A stretch of 64,000 nucleotides of DNA, taken from DASRDZ01 sp035569495. Lineage in GTDB: Bacteria > Chloroflexota > Dormibacteria > Aeolococcales > Aeolococcaceae. The stretch spans positions 62,001 to 126,000 of the forward strand of contig DATMMX010000038.1 of the NCBI GenBank assembly GCA_035569495.1, in the 5' to 3' direction. A program made the position numbers and the translations under genes. The notes beneath the pieces were generated by a model, which worked only from the letters and a program-made list of their open reading frames with translations, was not told the DNA's origin and did not search any database. This document shows positions 45,014-52,588 of the stretch, in pieces (the stretch's first letter is position 1; each line of letters starts with the position of its first letter).

Positions 45014-47839
45014 ATGATGACACTCCACAAGATCGCTGGGATCGACGGTCCAGGCTACGCCGACTACCTGACGGGAGCGGGTGGCCGGGACCGGAGGGGA
45101 GACTACTACCTCGGCCGCACCGGGCGCGAGCGGGAGAACGCGGGCACCTGGCACGGCGAGGCGGCCCCCGAGCTGGGTCTCTCCGGCACCGTCCGCCGGG
45201 ACGATCTCCTCCGGGTGTGGGAGGGCCGGGATCCCCGTACCGGCGACCTGCTGGTGGCCCGCGGCTCGACCGGGGAGCATGTCGCTGGCGTCGACGCCAC
45301 TTTCAGCGCGCCCAAGTCGGTGTCCGTCCTGTGGGCGCTCACCGATTTGACCGAGCGGTCAGCCGTGGAGGCCGCCCACGACCAGGCAGTGCTGGTCGCT
45401 CTCCGTCATATCGAGCAGACTGTCCCCGTTGCTCGGCGTCGCATCAGCGAGGACGAGGTGGTCCACGAGCAGGTCGCCGGGATCATCGCCGCCCGCTTCC
45501 GACATCACACCTCCCGGATCACGGCCGAGCAGCATGAGCGGGGCGCGGTCCCGGACCCGCAGCTCCACGACCACGTCGTCATCGCGAACATGGCCCGCCG
45601 CGCCGGCCCTGAGGCGAAGTGGGTGGCCATCGACAGCCGCGAGCTCTACCGGGTCGCCGCGGAGGCGGGAGGCGTCTACCGCGCCGAGCTGGCGGCCCGC
45701 CTGCAGCAGCTCGGCTACGGCATCCAGCGCGAGGGCCGCTACTTCGAGGTGGAAGGGGTCTCCCCCCGACTCCGCGAAGCCTTCTCCTCCCGCTCCCAGG
45801 AGGTCGCCGCCGCCGTCGCCCGGTTCACCCAGGAGCACGGCCGCCCGCCCACGATCCAGGAGCGCAAGGCGCTGACCGTCCTCTCCCGGGAGCCCAAGTC
45901 GGTTGATCACGCGCCGGCCTTCGAGCAGTGGGCGCGGAGGGCTGAGGAGGCGGGCAGCGCACAGCTCCCCACCCCTGCTCCCGGCCGTCAGGCCCCCGAC
46001 CGCTGGGCCATGCTCGCGGCCTTCGTCACCGAGCTGTCCGACCCGGCCAGCCGGTACTTCCTCACCCGCGACCACGCCGCCGTCGATGACCGCACCTTTC
46101 GGGCCGCCATCGCCGAGGCCGCCCAGGGACTCCTCGCCGGGACGGACTACGACTGGCTGGTCCGTCGCGTCCAGGCCGCCCCCGAGTTCGTTCGGGTCGG
46201 CGGCGGGCACTGGAGCACGCAGGCCACCGTCGAAACCGAGCGCACGGTTCTCGCAACCGCCCAGCAGAAGGCCGCCGCGAGGAGGACTCCACCACCCGAG
46301 ACGGTCGCCGCCGCCATCGCATCGGCCCGCGTGCCGCTCTCGGCGGAACAGGAGGGCGCCGTCGACCAGCTCGCCCACTCAGGCTTCGGCCTCCTCACCG
46401 CTCCGGCGGGGGCCGGAAAGGGTGAAGTCCTCCGCACCGTCGCCGAGATCCGCAAGCAGACCGGCCACCGGGTGATCGCCGTCGCCGCCGCGGGCGAGAC
46501 GGCCCAGCGGGTCGGCCGGGAGATCGGGGCGGACCTCTCCGTGACCGTGGACGGCTTCACCCGTTGGGTGGCCAACCGCCGTCTCATCCTGACCGAGCGC
46601 GACGCGGTGATCCTGGACGATGCCGGGCTCCTCGAGGACTCGCGCTGGCTCTCCCTCCTGCGCGCCATCGGCCCCGTCACGGTGACCGCTGCGGGTGACG
46701 CTGCCCAGCTCGCCCCCATCGAGGCGGGCGGCCTGTGGTCCCGGCTCACGGCCGAGCTGCCCGCGGCGGTCCTCACCGAGAACTTCCGTGCCCGCGAGCA
46801 GTGGGCGAAGGATGCCTGGACAGATCTCCGCGAAGGCCGAGCCCGCGACGCGCTGACTGCCCTAGAGCGCCGGGGCCAGATCGTCATGAGCAAGACGCGC
46901 GCAGAGTCCCGCGAGGCCGCCGTGGCCCAGTGGGAAGCCGATCGCCGCGCCGGCGCAGTCCGGGGCCGCGACCTCGATGACTACCTGCTGGTGGCCACGA
47001 CCAGCAATGTCGACGTCGATCTCCTCAACGCCGCCGCGCAGCGCCGTCGCCTCGATGCGGGAGAACTCGGCCCTCAGTGGATCGAGGTCACCGCCCAGGA
47101 CAACGCCGGGCCTGTTCGCATCGAGCGGTTCTACACGGACGATCGGGTGGCCTTCACCCGCCAGGTGCGGCTCGGCGGCTGGCGCCCAAGGATCGAGAAC
47201 GGCGCCACTGGCACCATCACCGCGCTCGACGCAGAGGCACTGACGGCAGAGATCCGCCTCGCCGATCGGACGGTCACGCTCGGAGGCGACCAGCTCACCG
47301 CCCTCCGCCTCGGATACGCGAAGCACGTCTACACCGCGCAGAGCCGCACGGTGGATCGCGCCTACGTGGTCACCGGGGGATGGCAGACCGGCCGGGAGGC
47401 CACCTACGTCGCCGTCTCCCGAGCCCGCGAGGCGACCCACGTCTACACCGACTTCTCCTCCCTCGACCAAGAGGTGCACAACCGCGAGGCCGCGCTCCGG
47501 GAGCTCGCTGCCCGCGTATCGGAGAGCCAGGCCAAGGTGTCGGCGGTGGGATGGATGGAGGGGCGGCGACCAGGTACACGGGAGGCGACGCCGATGCAGA
47601 GGACGCAGCAACAGGCCATGAAGGAGGCTGGAGCGCGGGAGCTGGGCCACTCCACGCAGCTCCGCTCCGAGCAGCGCAGCCAAGCCCACCAGCAGGACGC
47701 CGCGGCGAAGCAGAGAGAGCAAGAGGCCGTGGCGCTCCGCGAGGTGCAGGCCGCCCAGGCGCGCGAAGAGGCGGAGCGCCAGCGGCGCGAAGACGAGACA
47801 CGCCGGGACCACGAGCGAGACGGAGGACGCGGAAGGTGA
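45014..47839 (+). CDS. MobF relaxase-helicase (TraA/TrwC-like)
   Basis: A 941-aa protein. The relaxase domain has DATFSAPKSVSVLW (94-107), an HH pair at 164-165 and H185-D-H187 in PQLHDHVVIANM for metal binding; Tyr residues near the start (Y15, Y18, Y31, Y32) are candidates for the nicking residue. The helicase domain has APAGAGKG (463-470), where the usual Ser/Thr after Lys is Gly, and ILDDAG (533-538) instead of DEA. The C-terminus is a charged coiled coil. It nicks the element at oriT and pilots the strand. ATG 45014 follows two-box copy C. The stop overlaps the next gene. Confidence 0.9.
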   Translation: MMTLHKIAGIDGPGYADYLTGAGGRDRRGDYYLGRTGRERENAGTWHGEAAPELGLSGTVRRDDLLRVWEGRDPRTGDLLVARGSTGEHVAGVDATFSAPKSVSVLWALTDLTERSAVEAAHDQAVLVALRHIEQTVPVARRRISEDEVVHEQVAGIIAARFRHHTSRITAEQHERGAVPDPQLHDHVVIANMARRAGPEAKWVAIDSRELYRVAAEAGGVYRAELAARLQQLGYGIQREGRYFEVEGVSPRLREAFSSRSQEVAAAVARFTQEHGRPPTIQERKALTVLSREPKSVDHAPAFEQWARRAEEAGSAQLPTPAPGRQAPDRWAMLAAFVTELSDPASRYFLTRDHAAVDDRTFRAAIAEAAQGLLAGTDYDWLVRRVQAAPEFVRVGGGHWSTQATVETERTVLATAQQKAAARRTPPPETVAAAIASARVPLSAEQEGAVDQLAHSGFGLLTAPAGAGKGEVLRTVAEIRKQTGHRVIAVAAAGETAQRVGREIGADLSVTVDGFTRWVANRRLILTERDAVILDDAGLLEDSRWLSLLRAIGPVTVTAAGDAAQLAPIEAGGLWSRLTAELPAAVLTENFRAREQWAKDAWTDLREGRARDALTALERRGQIVMSKTRAESREAAVAQWEADRRAGAVRGRDLDDYLLVATTSNVDVDLLNAAAQRRRLDAGELGPQWIEVTAQDNAGPVRIERFYTDDRVAFTRQVRLGGWRPRIENGATGTITALDAEALTAEIRLADRTVTLGGDQLTALRLGYAKHVYTAQSRTVDRAYVVTGGWQTGREATYVAVSRAREATHVYTDFSSLDQEVHNREAALRELAARVSESQAKVSAVGWMEGRRPGTREATPMQRTQQQAMKEAGARELGHSTQLRSEQRSQAHQQDAAAKQREQEAVALREVQAAQAREEAERQRREDETRRDHERDGGRGR

Positions 47840-48117
47840 CGAGCACAGAAACGATCAGCCCAGGAGACATGGTGGCTGAGCCAGACATGCCGGCCCAGGA
47901 GACACCACGCCGACGCGGACGGCCGCGAGGACAGCGACCCCTCAGCCCGGTCGGCGTGATGGGCGTCGAGGTGCAAACCACCAGGTCCTACCGCATCGCG
48001 GACGAGAGCCACCGGACCGTCGGTCAGCTCCGCCTCATCCTCAACCAGCGTCGGCTCCCCGACGAGGCGCGAGTGGCGTTCGACGGCGACCGCATCTCGA
48101 TCGAGTGGACCGAGTAG
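47836..48117 (+). CDS. Small protein coupled to the relaxase
   Basis: A 93-aa protein starting with GTG 47836 in a GTGA overlap with the relaxase. A basic Arg/Pro-rich stretch (RRRGRPRGQRPLSP) is followed by a compact beta-rich end (GQLRLILNQRRLPDEARVAF, DGDRISIEWTE). It may be a relaxosome accessory protein; no family is recognised. Confidence 0.6.
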   Translation: MTSTETISPGDMVAEPDMPAQETPRRRGRPRGQRPLSPVGVMGVEVQTTRSYRIADESHRTVGQLRLILNQRRLPDEARVAFDGDRISIEWTE

Positions 48118-48167
48118 CCAACAGCTCACATCCCGTGGACCGTCGACAACAAACGTTCCTCAATTTT

Positions 48168-48232
48168 GTGTCCACAGATAGGCGGGAGTTTCCCCATGGT
48201 TTTCCCATGGTTCTACCCATATATAGGGGTGG
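48168..48232. other. AT-richer iteron-like region, candidate oriT or oriV
   Basis: In the gap 48118-48340 the sequence becomes AT-richer. A DnaA-box-like GTGTCCACA (48168-48176) precedes CCCATGGTT at 48193 and 48204 (11-base period), then CCCATATATAGGGG at 48216. Repeats one helical turn apart beside a relaxase operon suit a transfer or replication origin. A TAGAGT box at 48282 and AAAGGAGG at 48325 belong to the next small gene. Confidence 0.4.
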
Positions 48233-48340
48233 AAGAGGGCTCGCCGCCCCACATATTGCGTACGAAAGGCACAACCTGCGATAGAGTCAGCGTGGGCGCA
48301 CTCGCGACTCCATCCGCGCCCTAAAAGGAGGTGCAGCCAA

Positions 48341-48514
48341 ATGGCAGACAAGTCGACGCCGCCGCTCCGGCCCGGCGACCTGGCGCCCACGTCCGGCATC
48401 TACAGCCGGTCTGACGGCGATCAGGTCGTGTCGACCCAGGGTAACCCGCTTCCGCCGGGTCCCAAGGGCTCGACCTACAGCCTCGTGAAGCCGGCCCGCC
48501 ACACGGGCAAGTAG
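48341..48514 (+). CDS. YjzC-like small protein, 57 aa
   Basis: A 57-aa protein, MADKSTPPLRPGDLAPTSGI to RHTGK. The pattern PGDLAPTSGIY, then GNPLPPGPKGSTYSLV, matches the YjzC-like family of small proteins of unknown function. A strong ribosome-binding site (AAAGGAGGTG) lies eight bases before the ATG. It is a real gene despite its size. Confidence 0.75.
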   Translation: MADKSTPPLRPGDLAPTSGIYSRSDGDQVVSTQGNPLPPGPKGSTYSLVKPARHTGK

Positions 48515-48680
48515 CGAGGAAAAAAGGAGCCTCCCCGAAGACGTGGAACATGCAGGCCCCGCCGGTCAAAGCAAGGGCGCATTTCACATCCGAGGGGGGC
48601 TCCCCCAACCACTCTAGACGTTGTGATGAAACGGACGTTGGGCCACCAGACGCTCACGATCCAGGCTGGGGAGCACGCGC

Positions 48681-49406
48681 GTGAGCGGTCCTAACGTCCT
48701 GGGTTTCAGCGTGGGCGTCCCCGTCTGGCTCGGCAGCCTCCCGCTGGCCGATCAGGTGCTCCGGACCCTAGCTGAAGGCGAAGGCATAGCCGAGCGGGTA
48801 GGCTCCGCGCTCACCGGTAGACGCGGCTCGAAGACTCGGGCACGCCTCTTGTACACGGAAGTGCTCTACAACATCGGAATGCTGGTGGCGATCCAGCAGG
48901 CACGGCCGCCTCAACTCATTGCTAGCACCCAAATCTGGGAATCGGCCCTGCGCGACCCTGGTTGGTTTCGCGGCGTTGTCAAGCCGCTTGAGTTGCCCGT
49001 CGTAGCTGGACCGTATCTTCACCTTGCCAGTGTTCGGATGCTGTTTGCGCAGGACCCACTGACCCTGCTGGAGGCGCGGCTTAGCGGAGCAGACCAAACC
49101 GCGGTCGACAGCCTCGCCCACATGTTCCGAGAGGCAGAGGTTGTCCTCCGAAAGCAATTCAATCGCAAGACGCGCAAGCGGTTAGAACAGCTCATGCAGG
49201 AGAGGATGAGTGAGCCCCCGCCACGGCAGCCGGTAGCGGCGCGTATCCGAGGCGCTGCCGCGTCCCTCCCTCCCGCGTATTGGTTCAGGACCGCTCTGGC
49301 GCTCGGGGTCGTCCATGCAGTCGAGTCATGGCTGCAGCGGGCCGGCGTTCTGCCGCGGCCGGTCCGTCGCAGGCTGCCTGGCCTCCGATCCCGGGCAAAG
49401 AGGTAG
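48681..49406 (+). CDS. Unknown protein at the right part of the element
   Basis: A 241-aa protein, start GTG 48681 with GGGGAG about nine bases upstream. It looks mostly helical (ARLLYTEVLYNIGMLVAIQQ, SLAHMFREAEVVLRKQFNRK) with a basic C-terminal tail and a moderately hydrophobic stretch near residue 203-220. No family recognised. Base composition is lower in GC than chromosomal genes here, which suggests element or cargo origin. A 14-bp hairpin follows its stop. Confidence 0.6.
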   Translation: MSGPNVLGFSVGVPVWLGSLPLADQVLRTLAEGEGIAERVGSALTGRRGSKTRARLLYTEVLYNIGMLVAIQQARPPQLIASTQIWESALRDPGWFRGVVKPLELPVVAGPYLHLASVRMLFAQDPLTLLEARLSGADQTAVDSLAHMFREAEVVLRKQFNRKTRKRLEQLMQERMSEPPPRQPVAARIRGAAASLPPAYWFRTALALGVVHAVESWLQRAGVLPRPVRRRLPGLRSRAKR

Positions 49407-49451
49407 CTGACGTTCTGAGTTCGGCGGATGCCTTCTGGAGGATGGAAGGGA

Positions 49452-49482
49452 CCCGCCGCGGCGGCGCAGCCGCCGCGGCGGG
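49452..49482. terminator. Strong GC hairpin
   Basis: A perfect 14-bp inverted repeat (arms 49452-49465 and 49469-49482, loop GCA) lies 45 bases after the stop at 49406. No T-tract follows, as is common in very GC-rich genomes. Confidence 0.6.
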
Positions 49483-49582
49483 GGTGCGCTGTCAAGACCC
49501 TTGGTGGGGTACGTCGTTTGCCTGTTCACGGCGCGCAGCCGCGTCGAGACCCAGGGGAGCCACGACGATCGTCCCCCCGGGG

Positions 49583-49614
49583 CGGTTCGACATACGGGAA
49601 GCTGGGTCCACCAC
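49583..49614 (+). repeat. Cassette-border repeat, copy 1
   Basis: A 32-base repeat beginning CGGTTCGACATACG and ending GCTGGGTCCACCAC. Other copies at 50077, 50897 and 52268 and a damaged one at 51445 have the same orientation. It lies between the hairpin after 49406 and the NTF2-like gene. Confidence 0.85.
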
Positions 49615-49659
49615 TACTGAGAAGCAGTTCTGCAGTCGCCAGTGAGCTCGGTGCGCCCT

Positions 49660-49989
49660 TCATGGCGCAATCGTCAGCTGTGAGATCAGGCCGTCACGAA
49701 GGGTCAATCGGAACCCCAAACGAGCTGTGCCGCCCGGAAAGTTTCCATCGAGCCGTACGGGAACAACCCATTCGTCCGGGCTGAGTTTCTCGGAGCCGAG
49801 CACGGTGACGGTGTAGGTGAACCGTGAGGTAACGGTCTCCCTCCAGCGCCTGATCTCGTCGTGGCCGTGGAACGTTTGACCTTCGTCATGCACCACAGCG
49901 TCACTGGTGAAGCAGCCGAGGAGCGTGGCGGTGTCGCCCTCGCCGGCGACATCCAGGTACCGTTTGACGGACTCCGGCATCGTTGCCAT
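49660..49989 (-). CDS. NTF2-like (SnoaL-type) protein
   Basis: A 109-aa protein of the cone-shaped NTF2/SnoaL fold: MPESVKRYLDVAGEGDTATL, LGCFTSDAVVHDEGQTFHG, then FTYTVTVLGSEKLSPDEWVV. Family members are small isomerases, hydrolases or ligand-binding proteins; function cannot be assigned. ATG 49989 has AGGAG eight bases upstream. It lies between repeat copies 1 and 2, on the strand opposite to the toxin-antitoxin genes. Confidence 0.8.
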   Translation of the reverse strand: MATMPESVKRYLDVAGEGDTATLLGCFTSDAVVHDEGQTFHGHDEIRRWRETVTSRFTYTVTVLGSEKLSPDEWVVPVRLDGNFPGGTARLGFRLTLRDGLISQLTIAP

Positions 49990-50076
49990 CAAGGCGGCTC
50001 CTGCGAACATGATGTGCGGACACCTGACACTGCCTCATGGCAGCCTAGCGGCCGCGAGGTGATCCTAGCTCCAGGC

Positions 50077-50108
50077 CGGTTCGACATACGGAAAGCTGGG
50101 TCCACCAC
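50077..50108 (+). repeat. Cassette-border repeat, copy 2
   Basis: Identical to copy 1 except for one base (GGAAA for GGGAA). It stands 107 bases before the RHH antitoxin start and 88 bases beyond the NTF2-like start codon. Confidence 0.85.
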
Positions 50109-50203
50109 GAACATTTGTGTGCTTCGGTCCGGCCACAAGACGGCGCGCCAGGATCGGGGCTCCAACGCACAGGTGATCGCCCTCTCCAACCCAGGGCCTC
50201 GGT

Positions 50204-50209
50204 TATACT
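50204..50209 (+). promoter_or_regulatory. -10 box of the RHH/MazF-type module
   Basis: TATACT ends 6 bases before the antitoxin ATG at 50216, so the transcript should start at or next to the AUG (leaderless). Confidence 0.55.
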
Positions 50210-50215
50210 CTGGGT

Positions 50216-50452
50216 ATGAAGACAGCCGTGTCGATCCCTGACGATGTCTTCGAGCAGGCGGAAGAGCTCATCAGGCGGACCCGAGAGTCGCGAAGCCGCC
50301 TCTACAGCCGAGCGGTTGCCGAGTACGTCGCACGCCACGCCCCCGATCGTGTCACCGAGGCCATGGATCACGCGCTCGCTGATCTGGACGAGCCGGCCGA
50401 TACCTTCGTCTCCGCGGCGTCGCGTCGCGTGCTGCGGCGCAACAGTTGGTGA
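50216..50452 (+). CDS. Ribbon-helix-helix antitoxin
   Basis: A 78-aa protein with the RHH pattern MKTAVSIPDDVFEQAEELIR, then SRSRLYSRAVAEYVARHAP: a beta strand and two helices that bind DNA as a dimer. The C-terminal part (DLDEPADTFVSAASRRVLRR) should wrap the toxin. It neutralises the MazF-like toxin encoded immediately downstream and represses the operon. Its stop overlaps the toxin GTG by four bases. Confidence 0.88.
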   Translation: MKTAVSIPDDVFEQAEELIRRTRESRSRLYSRAVAEYVARHAPDRVTEAMDHALADLDEPADTFVSAASRRVLRRNSW

Positions 50453-50793
50453 GCGTTGGCCAGGGCGACGTGTGGTGGGCTGAGGTGCCGGAGCCGCATG
50501 GTTCCGAGCCTGGGTTTCGGCGCCCTGTGGTCGTCGTCCAGGGCGACGCGCTCAACCGGAGTCGCATCGGTACAGTCGTGTGCGTCCCACTGACGAGCAA
50601 TCTGCGGTGGTCGAACGCGCCAGGAAATGTGTCCCTCGATGAGCGTGCCACAGGATTGCCGAAGCGGTCGGTCGCCAACGTGTCCCAGATCGTCACGCTC
50701 GACCGGACCGACCTGACCGAGCGCACCGGCCGGCTGCCGGCAAGGAAGCTCGACCTCGTCCTCGGCGGTATTGATGTGGTGCTTGGACGCTGA
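50449..50793 (+). CDS. MazF/PemK family toxin (endoribonuclease)
   Basis: A 114-aa toxin: VGQGDVWWAEVPEPHGSEPG, FRRPVVVVQGDALNRSRIGT, VVCVPLTSNLRWSNAPGNV and KRSVANVSQIVTLDRTDL are the standard MazF strands, with the Arg/Ser/Thr active-site positions kept. It cuts mRNA at short motifs when freed from the antitoxin. GTG 50449 is chosen for its GTGA overlap; TTG 50446 is in frame. Confidence 0.9.
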   Translation: MSVGQGDVWWAEVPEPHGSEPGFRRPVVVVQGDALNRSRIGTVVCVPLTSNLRWSNAPGNVSLDERATGLPKRSVANVSQIVTLDRTDLTERTGRLPARKLDLVLGGIDVVLGR

Positions 50794-50896
50794 TCGCACG
50801 ACGAGCATCTGCCGAAGGGACGCGGTCCTCCCGCCCCGCCAGGTGTCCTGGGCGGGTCATCGGGTAGCCAGTCGAGGCGACACAACAAGGGCGGAG

Positions 50897-50928
50897 CGGT
50901 TCGACATACGGGAAGCTGGGTCCACCAC
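50897..50928 (+). repeat. Cassette-border repeat, copy 3
   Basis: Identical to copy 1 over 32 bases; 104 bases after the MazF-type toxin stop. Confidence 0.85.
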
Positions 50929-51444
50929 GAGCGTCCGTTCGCCTCAGCCGAGGGTGCTGTTGGCGGACTCCGGGCGCGCAGGCAATGGGTGCGGCCCCGG
51001 GACAAGACGACCTGGTCCTCAACGACGCGATCGGCCGGTCGATTGCAGATCCTCGATGTCCGTCCTCATCCCCTATGCGCGGCTAGCCGACGAGATGGTG
51101 CTGGCTGACGAAAGCCCGGAGCGCAATCCTCTGTTAGGACGAACTCCACGGTTATCACGGGGAGCTGGATCCGCGAAACGTCGTTCCATCGGAGCGGAGA
51201 CCGCCCGGGGGCGCCTCTCCTGGAGACGGTGCCTATAAGGAAACGCCCCCGGTTCACGTTACTAGCGCCACCGCATTGGCAGCGAGTCGCCTCCACGAGC
51301 ACGTTGGTTGCACCGGACGGCCCTGGAAGCTCGGAGCGAATCACGCGCAGACCAGGAACTCGCGAGGGGCGTCAGCGTTTTTCTCAGACCCTTCGTGAGA
51401 TTCAGGGCAGTCGGACCGCTCGGTGGGGCAGGATCGCCACGGAT
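50929..51444. other. Cassette segment without a convincing gene
   Basis: Between repeat copies 3 and 5 I see no supported gene. An open frame starting at 51058 on the plus strand lacks a ribosome-binding site and any protein-like pattern. The segment may be a decayed cassette. Confidence 0.4.
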
Positions 51445-51479
51445 TGGTTCGGAAGCTGGCGTCCGCCACGAACATGCGT
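51445..51479 (+). repeat. Cassette-border repeat, damaged copy 5
   Basis: TGGTTC followed directly by GGAAGCTGG and GTCCGCCACGAAC: the central GACATACG is missing and two bases differ from the other copies. The tail CCACGAAC matches the sequence after copy 2. It lies 64 bases before the Phd/VapC-type module. Confidence 0.6.
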
Positions 51480-51507
51480 GCGACAATCGAGCAAATGGGA
51501 CGTGCTC

Positions 51508-51536
51508 TTGACGTTAGCCTGGTCTTAGACTAGTCT
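51508..51536 (+). promoter_or_regulatory. Promoter and operator of the Phd/VapC-type module
   Basis: TTGACG (51508-51513) and TAGTCT (51531-51536) are 17 bases apart, and the ATG follows 6 bases later. The perfect palindrome AGACTAGTCT (51527-51536) covers the -10, as expected for autorepression by the antitoxin. Confidence 0.65.
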
Positions 51537-51542
51537 GAAGCG

Positions 51543-51779
51543 ATGCGAGAAGTCGGATCGTACGAAGCCAAGACACACTTGGCTCAGCTCCTCGAGGATG
51601 TCGAGGGGGGCGAAACCATCACCATCACCCGGCACGGTCACCCGGTCGCACGGCTCGTCCCAGCGCGTCCACAACGACATCGGACCGCGGACGTCATTGC
51701 CGCCATCAAGTCCGCGCGGGCCGGAGTAACGCTTGGCGACCTCACTGTCAGAGAGTTGATCGACGCGGGAAGGCGCTAA
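51543..51779 (+). CDS. Phd/YefM-type antitoxin
   Basis: A 78-aa protein: MREVGSYEAKTHLAQLLEDV, then GGETITITRHGHPVARLVPA is the Phd/YefM DNA-binding fold. The C-terminal tail (GVTLGDLTVRELIDAGRR) should block the toxin. The mRNA is probably leaderless (-10 box 6 bases before ATG). One base separates its stop from the toxin start. Confidence 0.9.
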   Translation: MREVGSYEAKTHLAQLLEDVEGGETITITRHGHPVARLVPARPQRHRTADVIAAIKSARAGVTLGDLTVRELIDAGRR

Positions 51780-51780
51780 C

Positions 51781-52200
51781 GTGCCGGTCGTCATCGACGC
51801 CTCATTGACACTTGCGTGGTGCTTCGAAGACGAAGCCAACCAATTCTCCGACAGCGTTCTGGCGCATCTCGAAACCGATACCGCTGTTGTGCCGGCCGTT
51901 TGGCCACTCGAGGTGGCGAACGCCTTGGTTATGGGTGAACGGCGAGGTCGCCTGACTGAGGCCCAGACCTCACGCTTCGTCGACCTGCTCGCACAACTTC
52001 CCATCGACGTCGAACCGGCGTTGCCCGCTGCCATATTCGGTGCCGTGATCAGCGCGGCACGCGGCCATCGTCTGACCTCGTACGACGCCTCCTATCTAGA
52101 GCTAGCCGAGCGACGCGGGGTGCCCCTGGCAACGCAGGACGATCGCCTGCGCGAGGCCGCGATCACGGCTGGGGTCTCACTCATGCAGACAGGGCAGTAG
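51781..52200 (+). CDS. VapC-type PIN-domain toxin
   Basis: A 139-aa PIN nuclease. The acidic residues are in place: D6 (VVIDASLTLAW), E44 (WPLEVANAL), D102 (TSYDASYLELA) and D120/D121 (TQDDRL). It cleaves RNA, usually tRNA or rRNA, when free of its antitoxin. The start is GTG 51781. Repeat copy 4 lies 68 bases after the stop. Confidence 0.92.
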   Translation: MPVVIDASLTLAWCFEDEANQFSDSVLAHLETDTAVVPAVWPLEVANALVMGERRGRLTEAQTSRFVDLLAQLPIDVEPALPAAIFGAVISAARGHRLTSYDASYLELAERRGVPLATQDDRLREAAITAGVSLMQTGQ

Positions 52201-52267
52201 CCGACGACCCCCAAGGCGCGGAAGGCAGCATCAGAGGCGGATCTGGCGCACCGCGAAGGACGCGGTG

Positions 52268-52299
52268 TGGTTCGACATACGAGAAGCTGGGTCCACCAC
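52268..52299 (+). repeat. Cassette-border repeat, copy 4
   Basis: Differs from copy 1 at two positions (first base T, GAGAA for GGGAA). It is the last copy; chromosomal-type genes begin after it. Confidence 0.85.
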
Positions 52300-52588
52300 G
52301 CTCGATCCGGCGGGTCGCTCGGAACCTAAGTCGAACCGAGTAATCGCAGGAGCGGTGGCGTTTGCCGGGGCCTTCCGGCGGCTCGCCGCTCGCTGGGAGC
52401 AGCGACCCCAGCCGTGACGGACGACCCAGCTTAGGCGCAAGCAAGTCGATGCATCGCCTGACCCCTCGGGCGTCATCTGGTTGACGCCGACGTGGCGAGA
52501 TGATCTGCGGGGCGCGACGGGCTAAACGGTCCCGCCACCCCGACCCACACGTGGGACACCGCCACCTCCATGGACGGGGTTGAGCTGC
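52300..52588. other. Intergenic stretch after the last repeat
   Basis: No gene supported here. It may contain the right junction between the accessory zone and the chromosome, but no attachment-like sequence was recognised. Confidence 0.4.

Noticed and set aside
51058..51238. Plus-strand frame in the cassette segment after repeat copy 3
   Set aside because: No ribosome-binding site, no homology pattern, Arg/Ser-rich; not supported as a gene.
49583..52299. Repeats as a CRISPR array
   Set aside because: Copies are about 500-820 bases apart, contain genes between them, and there are no cas genes.
49583..52299. Repeats as integron attC sites
   Set aside because: No GTTRRRY core, no long imperfect palindrome, and no integron integrase gene; only the cassette-like layout is shared.
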